A DNA stretch of 31,136 bases from an uncultured Actinomycetes bacterium (GTDB lineage Bacteria > Actinomycetota > Thermoleophilia > Gaiellales > Gaiellaceae), in assembly GCA_903930195.1 (NCBI GenBank), contig CAIYXH010000247.1:1-31136 (forward strand), given 5' to 3'. The notes under the pieces are model-generated. The model did no database searches. It was given only the letters and a program-made list of their open reading frames with translations, and was not told where the DNA came from. Positions 9,643-17,091 of the stretch are shown here, piece after piece. The position numbers were made by a program, and so were the translations under genes. The number at the start of each line of letters is the position of its first letter. Positions within the stretch are counted from its first letter, which is position 1.

Positions 9643-9648
9643 TAGGCT
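9643..9648 (+). promoter_or_regulatory. Putative -10 (TAGGCT) of the RidA gene
   Basis: TAGGCT ends 7 nt before ATG 9656. A GGAGG next to the ATG is too close to act as an SD, which favours leaderless transcription. Confidence 0.45.
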
Positions 9649-9655
9649 CGGAGGC

Positions 9656-10111
9656 ATGTCGCCGGAGACACGTCTCGAGGAGCTCGGCATCGAGCTTCCC
9701 GACCCGCCGGCGCCCCCGTTCACGCCACGGCTCCGCCCGGTCGTCGTCCATGGCGATGTCGCCTACCTCTCGGGGAACGGCGACCTCGCCTGCATCGGCC
9801 GGGTCGGAGCCGAGGTCGACGTGGCGCGGGCCGTGGAGGCGGCGCGGACGACGGCGCACCTCATGTGCCGCAGCCTCCGCCGCGAGCTCGGCTCGCTCGA
9901 CATGGTCGAGCGCTGGCTGAAGGTGCTCGTGCTCGTCCGCTCGGCGCCGGGCTTCGCCGACCAGCCGCTCGTCGCGAACGGCTTCACCGAGGCCATCGCC
10001 GAGCTCTGGGGCGAGGAGAACGGCGTCTCTGCCCGCAGCGCGATCGGGGTCGCCGAGCTGCCTGCCGGGATGGCGGTCGAGGTCGAGGCCGTCGTCGCAA
10101 TCGCCCCCTGA
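9656..10111 (+). CDS. RidA/YjgF/UK114-family protein
   Basis: A 151-residue member of the RidA superfamily, whose best-known members hydrolyse reactive enamine/imine intermediates to protect PLP enzymes. Typical segments are VVHGDVAYLSGNG, the helix DVARAVEAARTTAHLMCRSL and a C-terminal strand pair with GVSARSAIGVAELPAGMAVEVEAVVAI, where the Arg and Glu expected in the active cleft are visible. The longer N-terminus resembles the YjgH-type subgroup rather than RidA proper, so deaminase activity is uncertain. It stands alone between the MFS gene and a secreted-protein gene. Confidence 0.88.
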   Translation: MSPETRLEELGIELPDPPAPPFTPRLRPVVVHGDVAYLSGNGDLACIGRVGAEVDVARAVEAARTTAHLMCRSLRRELGSLDMVERWLKVLVLVRSAPGFADQPLVANGFTEAIAELWGEENGVSARSAIGVAELPAGMAVEVEAVVAIAP

Positions 10112-10118
10112 CCCCGGC

Positions 10119-10124
10119 TACCAT
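10119..10124 (+). promoter_or_regulatory. Putative -10 (TACCAT) of the secreted-protein gene
   Basis: TACCAT ends 7 nt before ATG 10132, the same spacing as the upstream RidA gene; probable leaderless start. Confidence 0.4.
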
Positions 10125-10131
10125 CGAGCGT

Positions 10132-10944
10132 ATGCCGGGCCGGATCGGGGGAGTCGCCTGCATCGCCGTTGCGCTCGCCGCGCTGGCGCTCCCGGCGAGC
10201 AGCGTCGCGGCTTCGCCCTACTCGACGATTCCGGTGATCGAGGTCGACTAAAACCCCGACTGCACCTTCGCCACGCTCGTCGGCAACGGCACGACGTTGA
10301 CTGCGGGCGCCGTGCTCCCGCCGGGGCCGTACGACCTCCTCATCCGGATCCCGAACAACGACACCCCGCAGGCATTCGACACGCCTGCCTGCACGGCGCC
10401 GCTGCTCCGCTTCACGGGCCCCGGCGTCTCGTTTGCTCCGCAGATCCAGACGCAGACGACGGCTGCGACGACGACCGGTTCGGTGACGCTGCAGCCGTCG
10501 GCGACCTACACCTTCGTCGACGGCAACCGTCCGTCCGACACCCAGCTCGCCTTCACGACCTCTGCGACCGGAACGAGCAGCTCGCTCGTCTCGGCACCGC
10601 CCACCGCGCCGTCGTCGGCCGGAACAGCGACAGCGGTCGACCCGATCGGCTCGGAGATCCTCGCCACGCGGGGAACGCTCGAGGCGACGATCGCGAAGGG
10701 CGGACGCGAGAGCGTCGTCCGCGGCACGAAGCGCGTGACGAAGCTGGCGCCGGGCCGCTACACGGTGCGCGTGACCGATCGCTCGACGACCGGCGGCCTC
10801 GTTCTGCGCCGCGCGAATGGGCAGACGAGGACGCTCAGCGGCGTGCGCTTCACCGGCACGCGGTCCGTTCGCGTCGCGCTCACGCGCGGGCGCTGGACGT
10901 TCGTGGGAGCGGCAGGATCGACGACTCCCGTTGTCGTCTCCTGA
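10132..10944 (+). pseudogene. Secreted protein gene interrupted by one in-frame TAA
   Basis: One reading frame of 270 codons runs from ATG 10132 to TGA 10944 and is broken only by TAA at 10249-10251. Before it lie a clear signal peptide (res 1 to about 26) and a short mature start ending VIEVD. After it the same frame continues with NPDCTFATLVGNGT, a Thr/Ser/Pro-rich middle and a basic beta-rich C-terminal domain. Codon use is unchanged across the stop. A single C-to-A change of TAC would explain it. Options are a recent pseudogene, a strain variant, a sequencing error, or readthrough. Function unknown; exported. Confidence 0.7.
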
Positions 10945-10975
10945 CCGATCTCACAATTCGTTCAGGCTTCTTCAC

Positions 10976-10981
10976 TAGGCT
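10976..10981 (+). promoter_or_regulatory. Putative -10 (TAGGCT) of glmM
   Basis: TAGGCT ends 9 nt before ATG 10991 with no SD between, so a leader of at most a few bases is likely. Confidence 0.45.
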
Positions 10982-10990
10982 TCCGCGGCG

Positions 10991-12256
10991 ATGGCGCGGC
11001 GCTACTTCGGAACCGACGGGGTGCGAGGGGTCTACGGGGAGTTCCTGACCCCCGAGCTCGTCGAGCGGCTCGGCCGTGCCGCCGTCCTCTGGAGCGGGGC
11101 GAAGACGGTCTTCGTCGGACGTGACACCCGCGGCTCGGGGCCGGCGCTCGAGGAAGCCCTTGCCCGCGGGGTCGTCTCGGTCGGTGCGACCGCGGTGCTC
11201 GGCGGCGTGCTGCCGACCCCCGCGGTCGCCCTCGCCGGGTACGACCTCGGCGTCGTGCTCTCGGCGTCGCACAACCCGCCCGAGTACAACGGGGTGAAGT
11301 TCTTCGACGGCGACGGGGCGAAGCTGCCCGACGCGGCCGAGGAGGAGATCGAGGCGCTCCTCGACGAGCCGCCGAGTGGCGACATCGGCGAGATCATCGA
11401 GGCCGGCGGTTCGGCCGAGCGCTACGTCGAGTACGTCCTCGACCACTTCGGCAGCGACCTCGGCGGGCTGCGTATCGCCGTCGACTGCGCGAACGGCGCC
11501 TACTCCGCGCTTGCCCCGGAGGCCTTCCGCCGGTTGGGCGCAGACGTGACGGCGCTGTTCGACCGGCCCGACGGCACGAACATCAACGTCGGCTGCGGCG
11601 CCACCGACCTTGCGGCCCTCGGAACGGCGGTCGCCGAGGGCGGCTTCGACATCGGCGTCGCCTTCGACGGGGACGGCGACCGGATGCTCGCGGTCGACGA
11701 GCGGGGCCTTCCGATCGACGGCGACGAGATCGTGGCGATCCTCGCGCTCCACCTCGGGGTCGAGCTCGTCGCAGTCACGCAGATGTCGAATCTCGGCTTC
11801 CACGCCCTGATGCGCGAGCACGGGATCCGCGTGCTCACGACCGACGTCGGCGACCGCTACGTCCTCGAGGCGCTCCGGGCCGAGGGCGGGATCCTCGGCG
11901 GCGAGCAGTCAGGTCACGTCATCTACCTGCAGGATCACGTCACGGGCGACGGGCTCGCCGCAGCGCTCCTCCTCTGCGCCGCCCTCGCAGGCCGCCGGCC
12001 GAGCGAGGCCGCAGCCGCGATGACGCGCTGGCCACAGGCCAAGGAGAACGTCCGCGTGCAGGCCAAGGGACTGACGCCGGCCGTCGAGGCGGCGGTCGCG
12101 GCCGAGAACGAGCGGCTCGGCGACGAGGGCCGGATCCTGGTGCGCGCGTCGGGCACGGAACCGCTCATCCGGGTGCTCGTCGAGGCCCGCGACGAGGCCT
12201 TCGCGCGGGAGGCCTGTGCTAGGATTGCGACTCTCGTCACGAGTGAGCTCGGCTGA
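10991..12256 (+). CDS. glmM: Phosphoglucosamine mutase
   Basis: Interconverts glucosamine-6-P and glucosamine-1-P on the way to UDP-GlcNAc, the peptidoglycan precursor. It has 421 residues, about 20-25 shorter than usual. Signatures are the N-terminal RYFGTDGVRG, the phosphoserine loop SASHNP with Ser93, the metal loop DGDGDR (226-231), the sugar-binding GGEQSGH and the phosphate-binding loop RASGTEPLIRV near the C-terminus. All four loops are intact, so it should be active. It is followed by glmS, the enzyme that makes its substrate. Confidence 0.96.
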   Translation: MARRYFGTDGVRGVYGEFLTPELVERLGRAAVLWSGAKTVFVGRDTRGSGPALEEALARGVVSVGATAVLGGVLPTPAVALAGYDLGVVLSASHNPPEYNGVKFFDGDGAKLPDAAEEEIEALLDEPPSGDIGEIIEAGGSAERYVEYVLDHFGSDLGGLRIAVDCANGAYSALAPEAFRRLGADVTALFDRPDGTNINVGCGATDLAALGTAVAEGGFDIGVAFDGDGDRMLAVDERGLPIDGDEIVAILALHLGVELVAVTQMSNLGFHALMREHGIRVLTTDVGDRYVLEALRAEGGILGGEQSGHVIYLQDHVTGDGLAAALLLCAALAGRRPSEAAAAMTRWPQAKENVRVQAKGLTPAVEAAVAAENERLGDEGRILVRASGTEPLIRVLVEARDEAFAREACARIATLVTSELG

Positions 12257-12381
12257 CGTGTCTCCCTCCGGGACATGCGCGCCGGGCTCGATTGCTTTTA
12301 CGACCTGGAAGCGCTCGGAACGCCCAAAACGCGACGTTTGACGGCTCTGTCCGCTCGGTACGACCTTAAGGAGACACCTTC
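12257..12381 (+). promoter_or_regulatory. glmS leader with potential Shine-Dalgarno sequestration
   Basis: A 125-nt non-coding gap. The SD stretch GGAGACAC (12370-12377) is the exact reverse complement of GTGTCTCC (12258-12265) at the other end of the gap. The same 5' segment can instead fold locally with GGGACA (12270-12275), and the SD also lies in a small hairpin AAGG-AGACA-CCTT. A -10-like TAGGAT (12220-12225) inside glmM could start a leader transcript; TTGACG (12338-12343) is a further -35 candidate. No glmS ribozyme is recognisable. Confidence 0.4.
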
Positions 12382-14214
12382 ATGTGCGGGATCATCGGAT
12401 ACGTCGGCAAGCGCGACGCGAAGCAGCTTTTGATCAACGGCCTGCAGCGCCTCGAGTTCCGCGGTTACGACTCCGCCGGGATCGCGCTCGTCGAGGCCGA
12501 CGGCCTCGAATACGTCCGCGCAGTCGGCAAGATCGCGAACCTGACGGCGGCCGCCGCCGCGATGCAGTCGTCCTCGACCACCGGGGTCGGACACACGCGC
12601 TGGGCGACGCACGGCGGCGTGACCGAGGACAACGCCCATCCGCTCACGGGTTGCGAGCCCGAGAAGCTCGCGATCGTCCTCAACGGCATCGTCGAGAACT
12701 ACCGCGAGCTGAAGAGCGCGCTCGAGGCCAAGGGCCACATCTTTACCTCCCAGACCGACGCGGAGGTCGTCGCGCACCTGCTCGAGTCCGTCTACGACGG
12801 CGATCTCGTCGCCGCCGTGCGCGCGGTCTACCAGCGGCTCGAGGGCCACTTCACCTTCGTCGTGATCCACGCCGACCAGCCGGATCGCCTTGTCGGCGTC
12901 CGCTGTCAGACCCCGCTCGTCGTCGGCGTCGCCGACGGGGAGAGCTTCCTCGCGTCGAACATCGCCGCGTTCCTCTCCGAGACGCGCGAGGTCGCGTACC
13001 CGGACGACGGCCAGATCGTCGAGATCACGGCCGACGGCATCCGCGGCGTGCGCGCCGAGGATGGCAGCCCGTCCGAGCTCGAGCTCATCAAGATCGACTG
13101 GGACGAGGAGGTCGCCGAGCGCGAGGGCATGGAGACGTTCATGCTCAAGGAGATCTACGAGCAGCCCGAGGGCTTCCGCGAGACGATCGGCGACCGGGTA
13201 CGTCACGGGCGCCTCGTGCTCGACGGCCTCGGAATGACCGAGGACGAGCTTCGGCAGCTGCGGCGCATCGTGATCGTCGCCTGCGGCACCGCCTACCACG
13301 CCGGCGTCGTCGGCCGGTACGTGCTCGAGGAGTGGGGACGTGTCCCCGTCGAGCCGGACATCGCGAGCGAGTGGATCTACCGCAATCCGGTGATCGGCAA
13401 GGAGACGCTCGTGATCGGCATCTCGCAGTCGGGCGAGACGCGCGACACGATCCAGGCGATGCAGCTCGCCCGCAGGCTCGGCGCGCGCACCGTCGCGATC
13501 ACGAACCAGATGGGCTCGCAGATCACGCGCGAGGTCGACTCGGTGCTCTACACCCGCGTCGGCCTCGAGGTCGGCGTCGCGGCGACGAAGACCTTCACCG
13601 CCCAGGTCGGGCTGATGTACCTGATCGGCCTCGAGCTCGCCCGGGCGCGCCAGACGCTGCCGGCCGACGAGATCGAGTTCATCCTCGACGAGGTCTACCG
13701 CCTGCCGCAGAAGATGCAGCGCTTCCTCGACGGCGACCATCCCGTCGCAGACATCGCGCAGCGCTTCTACCGCGAGCCGTTCTTCTTCTTCCTCGGGCGG
13801 CACATCGGTCTCCCGGTCGCGCTCGAGGGCGCGCTGAAGCTGAAGGAGATCTCCTACATCCCGACCGAGGCGTACTCGGCCGGCGAGATGAAGCACGGCC
13901 CGATCGCGCTCCTCGAGGAGGGAACGCCGGTGATCGTCGTCGCCACACGGATGAACATCGTCTACGACAAGGTCGTGAACAACATCCAGGAGGCCCGCTC
14001 GCGCGGCGCCCACGTGATCGCGATCGCAACCGACGGCAACGAGGACATCCAGCATCACGCGAACGATGTGATCTACGTCCCCGAGGCGCCGGCATTCCTC
14101 CAGGCGGCCCTCGCGACGCTGCCGCTGCAGCTCCTCGCGTACAAGATTGCCCGGCTCCGCGGCCTCCCGGTCGACCAGCCGCGGAACCTCGCGAAGACCG
14201 TCACCGTCGAGTAG
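12382..14214 (+). CDS. glmS: Glutamine-fructose-6-phosphate aminotransferase (isomerising)
   Basis: Makes glucosamine-6-P from fructose-6-P and glutamine, the first committed step to UDP-GlcNAc. It has 610 residues, standard length. The class II glutaminase domain starts MCGIIGYVG (Cys becomes the N-terminal nucleophile after Met removal) and includes GHTRWATHG. Two SIS domains follow, with CGTAYHAG, SQSGETRDT and the C-terminal tail PRNLAKTVTVE that closes the active site. The ATG has an SD (AAGGAGA) 7-8 nt upstream, unlike neighbouring leaderless genes, so regulation at the level of translation is plausible. Confidence 0.97.
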   Translation: MCGIIGYVGKRDAKQLLINGLQRLEFRGYDSAGIALVEADGLEYVRAVGKIANLTAAAAAMQSSSTTGVGHTRWATHGGVTEDNAHPLTGCEPEKLAIVLNGIVENYRELKSALEAKGHIFTSQTDAEVVAHLLESVYDGDLVAAVRAVYQRLEGHFTFVVIHADQPDRLVGVRCQTPLVVGVADGESFLASNIAAFLSETREVAYPDDGQIVEITADGIRGVRAEDGSPSELELIKIDWDEEVAEREGMETFMLKEIYEQPEGFRETIGDRVRHGRLVLDGLGMTEDELRQLRRIVIVACGTAYHAGVVGRYVLEEWGRVPVEPDIASEWIYRNPVIGKETLVIGISQSGETRDTIQAMQLARRLGARTVAITNQMGSQITREVDSVLYTRVGLEVGVAATKTFTAQVGLMYLIGLELARARQTLPADEIEFILDEVYRLPQKMQRFLDGDHPVADIAQRFYREPFFFFLGRHIGLPVALEGALKLKEISYIPTEAYSAGEMKHGPIALLEEGTPVIVVATRMNIVYDKVVNNIQEARSRGAHVIAIATDGNEDIQHHANDVIYVPEAPAFLQAALATLPLQLLAYKIARLRGLPVDQPRNLAKTVTVE

Positions 14215-14267
14215 CTGCGCATCCCTCGGACGGGGGATGGCGGGACCGTCGTTGACTTATGTAATCT

Positions 14268-14386
14268 GCCGGGGTCCCAACCTCAGGGTGGCATGGTCGA
14301 GCTCCGCCGAGGTTCTCGGTGAGTTCGACAGGGGGTGTCCGCGAGAGAGCCGCAGCTCCCTCGGGCGCCCCCTCCGCCCTTTTTTG
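14268..14386 (+). ncRNA. Candidate structured RNA with terminal poly-U, downstream of glmS
   Basis: Hairpin 1: GTCGAGCTC (14296-14304) pairs with GAGTTCGAC (14321-14329, one G-U), enclosing CCGAG-GTT-CTCGG. Hairpin 2: AGGGGGTGTCC (14330-14340) pairs over 11 bp with GGGCGCCCCCT (14363-14373), enclosing a further GAG/CTC and GAGC-CGCA-GCTC stem. Six Ts follow at 14380-14385. GGGCG (14363-14367) can instead pair with CGCCC (14375-14379) as a terminator, exclusive with hairpin 2. The two G-U pairs in hairpin 2 and the T run support plus-strand RNA. It may be an independent sRNA or the glmS 3' end; no known family matched. The 5' end is uncertain. Confidence 0.5.
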
Positions 14387-14438
14387 CGTTCTCTGAGTTG
14401 GACAGAGGGCGCGGAGGTTGGGCCGTGCGCGCGTTCGC

Positions 14439-15371
14439 CTAGGCGGCGGCTTCGGCCGGCTGGCGCCCGAGCTCGAGCGCCAGCTCGAGGAAGGCGCGCG
14501 CAGCGGCCGAGTGGTGGCGGGCGCGGTGGCGGGCGAGGCCGAAGATCCGCGGCGCGATCTTGGAGCCGAGGTTCACGATCGCGACGCTCTCGTCGTTGCG
14601 GTCGACGGCCAGGCTCGGCATCACCGCGACGCCGATGCCGGCCGAGGCGAGGCCCTGCACCGCCCCGTTCTCGTCGGAGCGGAAGACGAAGTGCGGCTCG
14701 CAGCCGGCCGCGCGCATCTGATCGGCGACCAGGTCGGTCGTGCGGCAGTTGCGGTAGCCGATCAGGGGGTGGTCGGCGATCTCGCGCAGCGACGGCGCCT
14801 TCCGGCTCTGGGCCAGCGGCGAGTCGGCGGCGGTGACGAGCACGTACTCGTCGCGCAGCAGCTCGAACGTCTCGAGGGAGGGCAGCTCGAGCGGCAGCTG
14901 GATGAAGGCGACGTCGAGCTCGCCCCGCTCCACGCGCTCCGCGAGCTGCGTGTCCGAGTGGGACTCGAAGAACTCCACGTCGACGTTCGGCCACGCCGCC
15001 GCGAACGGCCGCATGATCTCGGGCAGGAGCTTCGCGCCCGCGCTCTGGAAGATCCCCACGTGCAGCGAGCCCGCCTCACCGGCCGAAAGAGCTGCCAGGT
15101 CGGCCTGCGCAGCCTTCAGCCGGCCCACGATCGACTCGGCGTGGCGCAGGAGGACACGCCCGGCCTCGGTCAGCGCCACGGGCCGCGGGCCGCCGGGGCG
15201 ATCCACCAGCGTCTCGCCGACGATCCGCTCGAGCGTCGCGATCTGCTGGCTCACTGCCGACTGCGTGTAGCCCAGCTTCGTTGCCGCACGGCCGAACGAT
15301 CCGGTGCTCGCCACCGCCTCAAGCGCGGCGAGATGCCGCAGTTCAACCCCGAGCCATCCATCAGCTTCCAT
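14439..15371 (-). CDS. LysR-family transcriptional regulator
   Basis: 310 residues. The winged helix-turn-helix is at the N-terminus (ELRHLAALEAVASTGSFGRAA, then YTQSAVSQQIATLE), and the periplasmic-binding-like effector domain starts with GSLHVGIFQSAG. The tetramer organisation and inducer are unknown. The ATG at 15371 is chosen because it gives the standard short N-terminus and lies 11 nt after TACCAT on its strand. It is divergent from a tiny membrane-protein gene, with a perfect dyad TTGTCC-TAAT-GGACAA between them, so autoregulation and control of the small gene are reasonable inferences. No larger target operon lies next to it. Confidence 0.92.
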   Translation of the reverse strand: MEADGWLGVELRHLAALEAVASTGSFGRAATKLGYTQSAVSQQIATLERIVGETLVDRPGGPRPVALTEAGRVLLRHAESIVGRLKAAQADLAALSAGEAGSLHVGIFQSAGAKLLPEIMRPFAAAWPNVDVEFFESHSDTQLAERVERGELDVAFIQLPLELPSLETFELLRDEYVLVTAADSPLAQSRKAPSLREIADHPLIGYRNCRTTDLVADQMRAAGCEPHFVFRSDENGAVQGLASAGIGVAVMPSLAVDRNDESVAIVNLGSKIAPRIFGLARHRARHHSAAARAFLELALELGRQPAEAAA

Positions 15372-15395
15372 AATCAACATCAATGGTAGCCCGAT

Positions 15396-15411
15396 TTGTC
15401 CTAATGGACAA
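15396..15411. promoter_or_regulatory. Perfect dyad, candidate LysR operator
   Basis: TTGTCCTAATGGACAA has perfect 6-bp arms around TAAT. It lies just upstream of the LysR -10-like TACCAT (15388-15383, minus) and 20 bases before the small plus-strand ORF. Confidence 0.5.
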
Positions 15412-15430
15412 GGCCGGGCACCATAGAGAC

Positions 15431-15541
15431 ATGACCGCACTCGTGATCGCGCTCGCAGTTCTCGTCATCGTTGCCGCGTCGGCCCACTTCGGCGTCGACT
15501 CCCGCAACGACTGGCGCGGCTCGCGGCGCTCCAACATCTAG
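15431..15541 (+). CDS. Putative 36-residue single-pass membrane protein
   Basis: ATG 15431 to TAG 15541. The first 18 residues are a continuous hydrophobic stretch (Ala/Leu/Val/Ile), followed by HFGVDSRNDWRGSRR and a basic C-terminal end. This fits a small inner-membrane protein with its charged tail in the cytoplasm. It lies divergent from the LysR regulator and convergent with arfB (10-nt gap), filling the space exactly. No SD is obvious. No family recognised. Confidence 0.5.
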   Translation: MTALVIALAVLVIVAASAHFGVDSRNDWRGSRRSNI

Positions 15542-15551
15542 CCCCGGAGAC

Positions 15552-15941
15552 TCAGTCTTCCGCGGGCGGCCGGCCGCGCAGGCGCTTCGTCTGCGCGTTG
15601 CGGTGCTTGGAGTCGAGCCGCTCCTCCTTCGAGGAGCGCGACGGCTTCGTCGCAACCCGCCGTCGCCGTGGCTTCGCCGCTGCCGCCAGCTGCTCGAGCA
15701 CCCGCTCCGTGGCGAGCTCGCGGTTGCGGAGCTGTGAGCGCTCGTCCTGCGCAATCGCCCGCACCGTTGCGCCCAGGCGCGTCAGCACGCGCGCCCGCTC
15801 GGCGTCGGTGAGCCCGAGCGACTCCTCGACGTCGAACAGCGCCTCGACCCGCGTCGAGCTCTTCTGCGCGTGCTGACCGCCGGGGCCGCTCGACCTCGAC
15901 ACCCGGAAGTGGAGCTCCGACCGAATACACTCGACGTCCAT
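15552..15941 (-). CDS. arfB: Alternative ribosome-rescue factor, ArfB/YaeJ-type peptidyl-tRNA hydrolase
   Basis: Releases nascent peptides from ribosomes stalled at the end of broken mRNAs. It has 129 residues, as in the family. The GGQ motif sits in SRSSGPGGQHAQKSSTRVEA (GGQ at 21-23), as in release factors but without codon-recognition domains. The C-terminus is strongly basic (Arg/Lys/Ser-rich), which in ArfB enters the empty mRNA channel. The ATG at 15941 has AGGAGA 9 nt upstream on its strand. Its start codon overlaps the divergent HAD start codon within CCATGG. Confidence 0.9.
   Translation of the reverse strand: MDVECIRSELHFRVSRSSGPGGQHAQKSSTRVEALFDVEESLGLTDAERARVLTRLGATVRAIAQDERSQLRNRELATERVLEQLAAAAKPRRRRVATKPSRSSKEERLDSKHRNAQTKRLRGRPPAED
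15926..15931 (+). promoter_or_regulatory. Putative -10 (TACACT) of the HAD gene, inside arfB
   Basis: TACACT ends 8 nt before ATG 15940 and lies wholly within the first codons of the antisense arfB gene; probable leaderless start. Confidence 0.45.
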
Positions 15942-16716
15942 GGCTGCGATTCTCCTGGACGTCGATGGGGTGCTGCACGTTTCAGGTGAGCCGATCCCCG
16001 GAGCAGTCGATGCCGTGCGCCGCCTGCGCGGGGCAGGTCACCGCCTTCGCTTCGTCACGAACTCGACGGTGATGTCGCGCGCGCAGCTCGGCGAGGCGCT
16101 GCGCGTCATGGGGTTTGCGCTCGACGACGAGGAGCTGCAGACGACCGGTGGAGTCGCCGCGCGCGCCCTTGCGGGCAAGCGCGTGCTCGCGCTGACGATG
16201 CCGGGGATCGTCGACGACCTCGAAGGCCTCGAGCTGATCGGGATCAACGCCGACGCGGTCCTCGTCGGCGGGGCCGACGAGAGCGAGGAGACCGGCCGCG
16301 TCTTCTCGTACCTCAACCTCAACCGCGCGTTCCACGAGCTCTGCGCCGGCGCCGAGCTCTACTGCCTCCATCGCAACCGCTGGTGGCAGACGTCCGACGG
16401 GCCGCGGCTCGACGCGGGGGCGTTCGTCGCCGGCCTCGAGTACGCCGCCGGTGTCGAGGCGACCGTGCTCGGCAAGCCGAGTCCGTCGTACTTCACGGCG
16501 GCCCTCGAAGCGCTCGACGCCGATCCCGAGCTCACCTGGATGGTCGGCGACGACATCGAGGGCGACGTCGCCGGCGCCGAGCGGCACGGCATGCGCACCG
16601 TGCTGGTCCGCACCGGCAAGTTCCGTCCCGACGACTTCGAGGCCTCGAACGTCCATCCCCACGCGATCGTCTCCTCGATCGCGCAGCTCCCCGACTGGCT
16701 GGAGCAGCATGGGTGA
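15940..16716 (+). CDS. HAD-superfamily IIA phosphatase (NagD/LHPP-like)
   Basis: Cytoplasmic phosphatase of 258 residues with the C2-type cap of the NagD/LHPP group. HAD motif I is DVDGVL (res 7-12, nucleophile Asp7), motif II Thr/Ser in VTNST, motif III Lys in GKPSP and motif IV GDDIEGD. Relatives act on nucleotides, phosphoglycolate, pyrophosphate or phosphohistidine; the substrate is not predictable. It is followed after 6 nt by acpS and probably begins the acpS-nnr-alr transcript. Confidence 0.9.
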   Translation: MAAILLDVDGVLHVSGEPIPGAVDAVRRLRGAGHRLRFVTNSTVMSRAQLGEALRVMGFALDDEELQTTGGVAARALAGKRVLALTMPGIVDDLEGLELIGINADAVLVGGADESEETGRVFSYLNLNRAFHELCAGAELYCLHRNRWWQTSDGPRLDAGAFVAGLEYAAGVEATVLGKPSPSYFTAALEALDADPELTWMVGDDIEGDVAGAERHGMRTVLVRTGKFRPDDFEASNVHPHAIVSSIAQLPDWLEQHG

Positions 16717-16722
16717 GGCCGG

Positions 16723-17091
16723 ATGAAGGTCGGCGTCGACCTGATCGAGATCGAGCGGATCCGCCGCTCGCTCGCCCGCCACGGCGACGGCTTCCGCGAG
16801 CGCTGCTTCACCGAGGCCGAGCGCGCCTACTGCGATTCGAAGCCGAACCCGCCGCAGCACTACGCCGGCCGGTTCGCGGCGAAGGAGGCCGTGGGCAAGG
16901 CGCTCGGCTGCGGCGTCTACTACACCTGGAAGGAGATCGAGATCCGCGGGCGCCCGAAGCCCGGGGTCTTCCTCTCCGGCCGCACGGCCGCGTACGCCGA
17001 GCGCATCGGTGCCGGCCCGATCGAGCTCTCGATGACGCACTCGCGCGAGCTTGCGGCTGCGATCGCCGTCGTCCTGGATCCCGAAGCGTGA
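16723..17091 (+). CDS. acpS: Holo-[acyl-carrier-protein] synthase
   Basis: Transfers 4'-phosphopantetheine from CoA to ACP, activating fatty-acid synthesis. It has 122 residues. The Mg-binding signatures are both present: VGVDLIEI with Asp6 and RFAAKEAVGKAL with Glu55. The C-terminal IELSMTHSRELAAAIAVV strand is typical. The stop overlaps the nnr GTG (GTGA). acpS-nnr-alr is a common actinobacterial order. Confidence 0.96.
   Translation: MKVGVDLIEIERIRRSLARHGDGFRERCFTEAERAYCDSKPNPPQHYAGRFAAKEAVGKALGCGVYYTWKEIEIRGRPKPGVFLSGRTAAYAERIGAGPIELSMTHSRELAAAIAVVLDPEA

Noticed and set aside
9614..9655. Upstream extension of the RidA gene at 9656
   Set aside because: It overlaps the MFS C-terminus and precedes the probable promoter; ATG 9656 gives the family-like start.
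7342..9723. Long antisense open frame over the TetR and MFS genes (793 codons)
   Set aside because: Low-complexity Arg/Glu/Asp composition and no domain; both genes on the true frames have all family motifs.
12257..12381. glmS ribozyme or known riboswitch in the glmS leader
   Set aside because: The gap is too short and lacks the ribozyme core; only the SD-complement feature is supported.
14252..14267. TTGACT and TAATCT as a promoter for the candidate RNA
   Set aside because: The hexamers are 4 bp apart, so they cannot be a -35/-10 pair; no alternative partner is found for either.
14281..14300. AGGGTGG resembling a T-box core in the RNA after glmS
   Set aside because: No downstream plus-strand amino-acid gene and no T-box stem I; the match is only seven bases.
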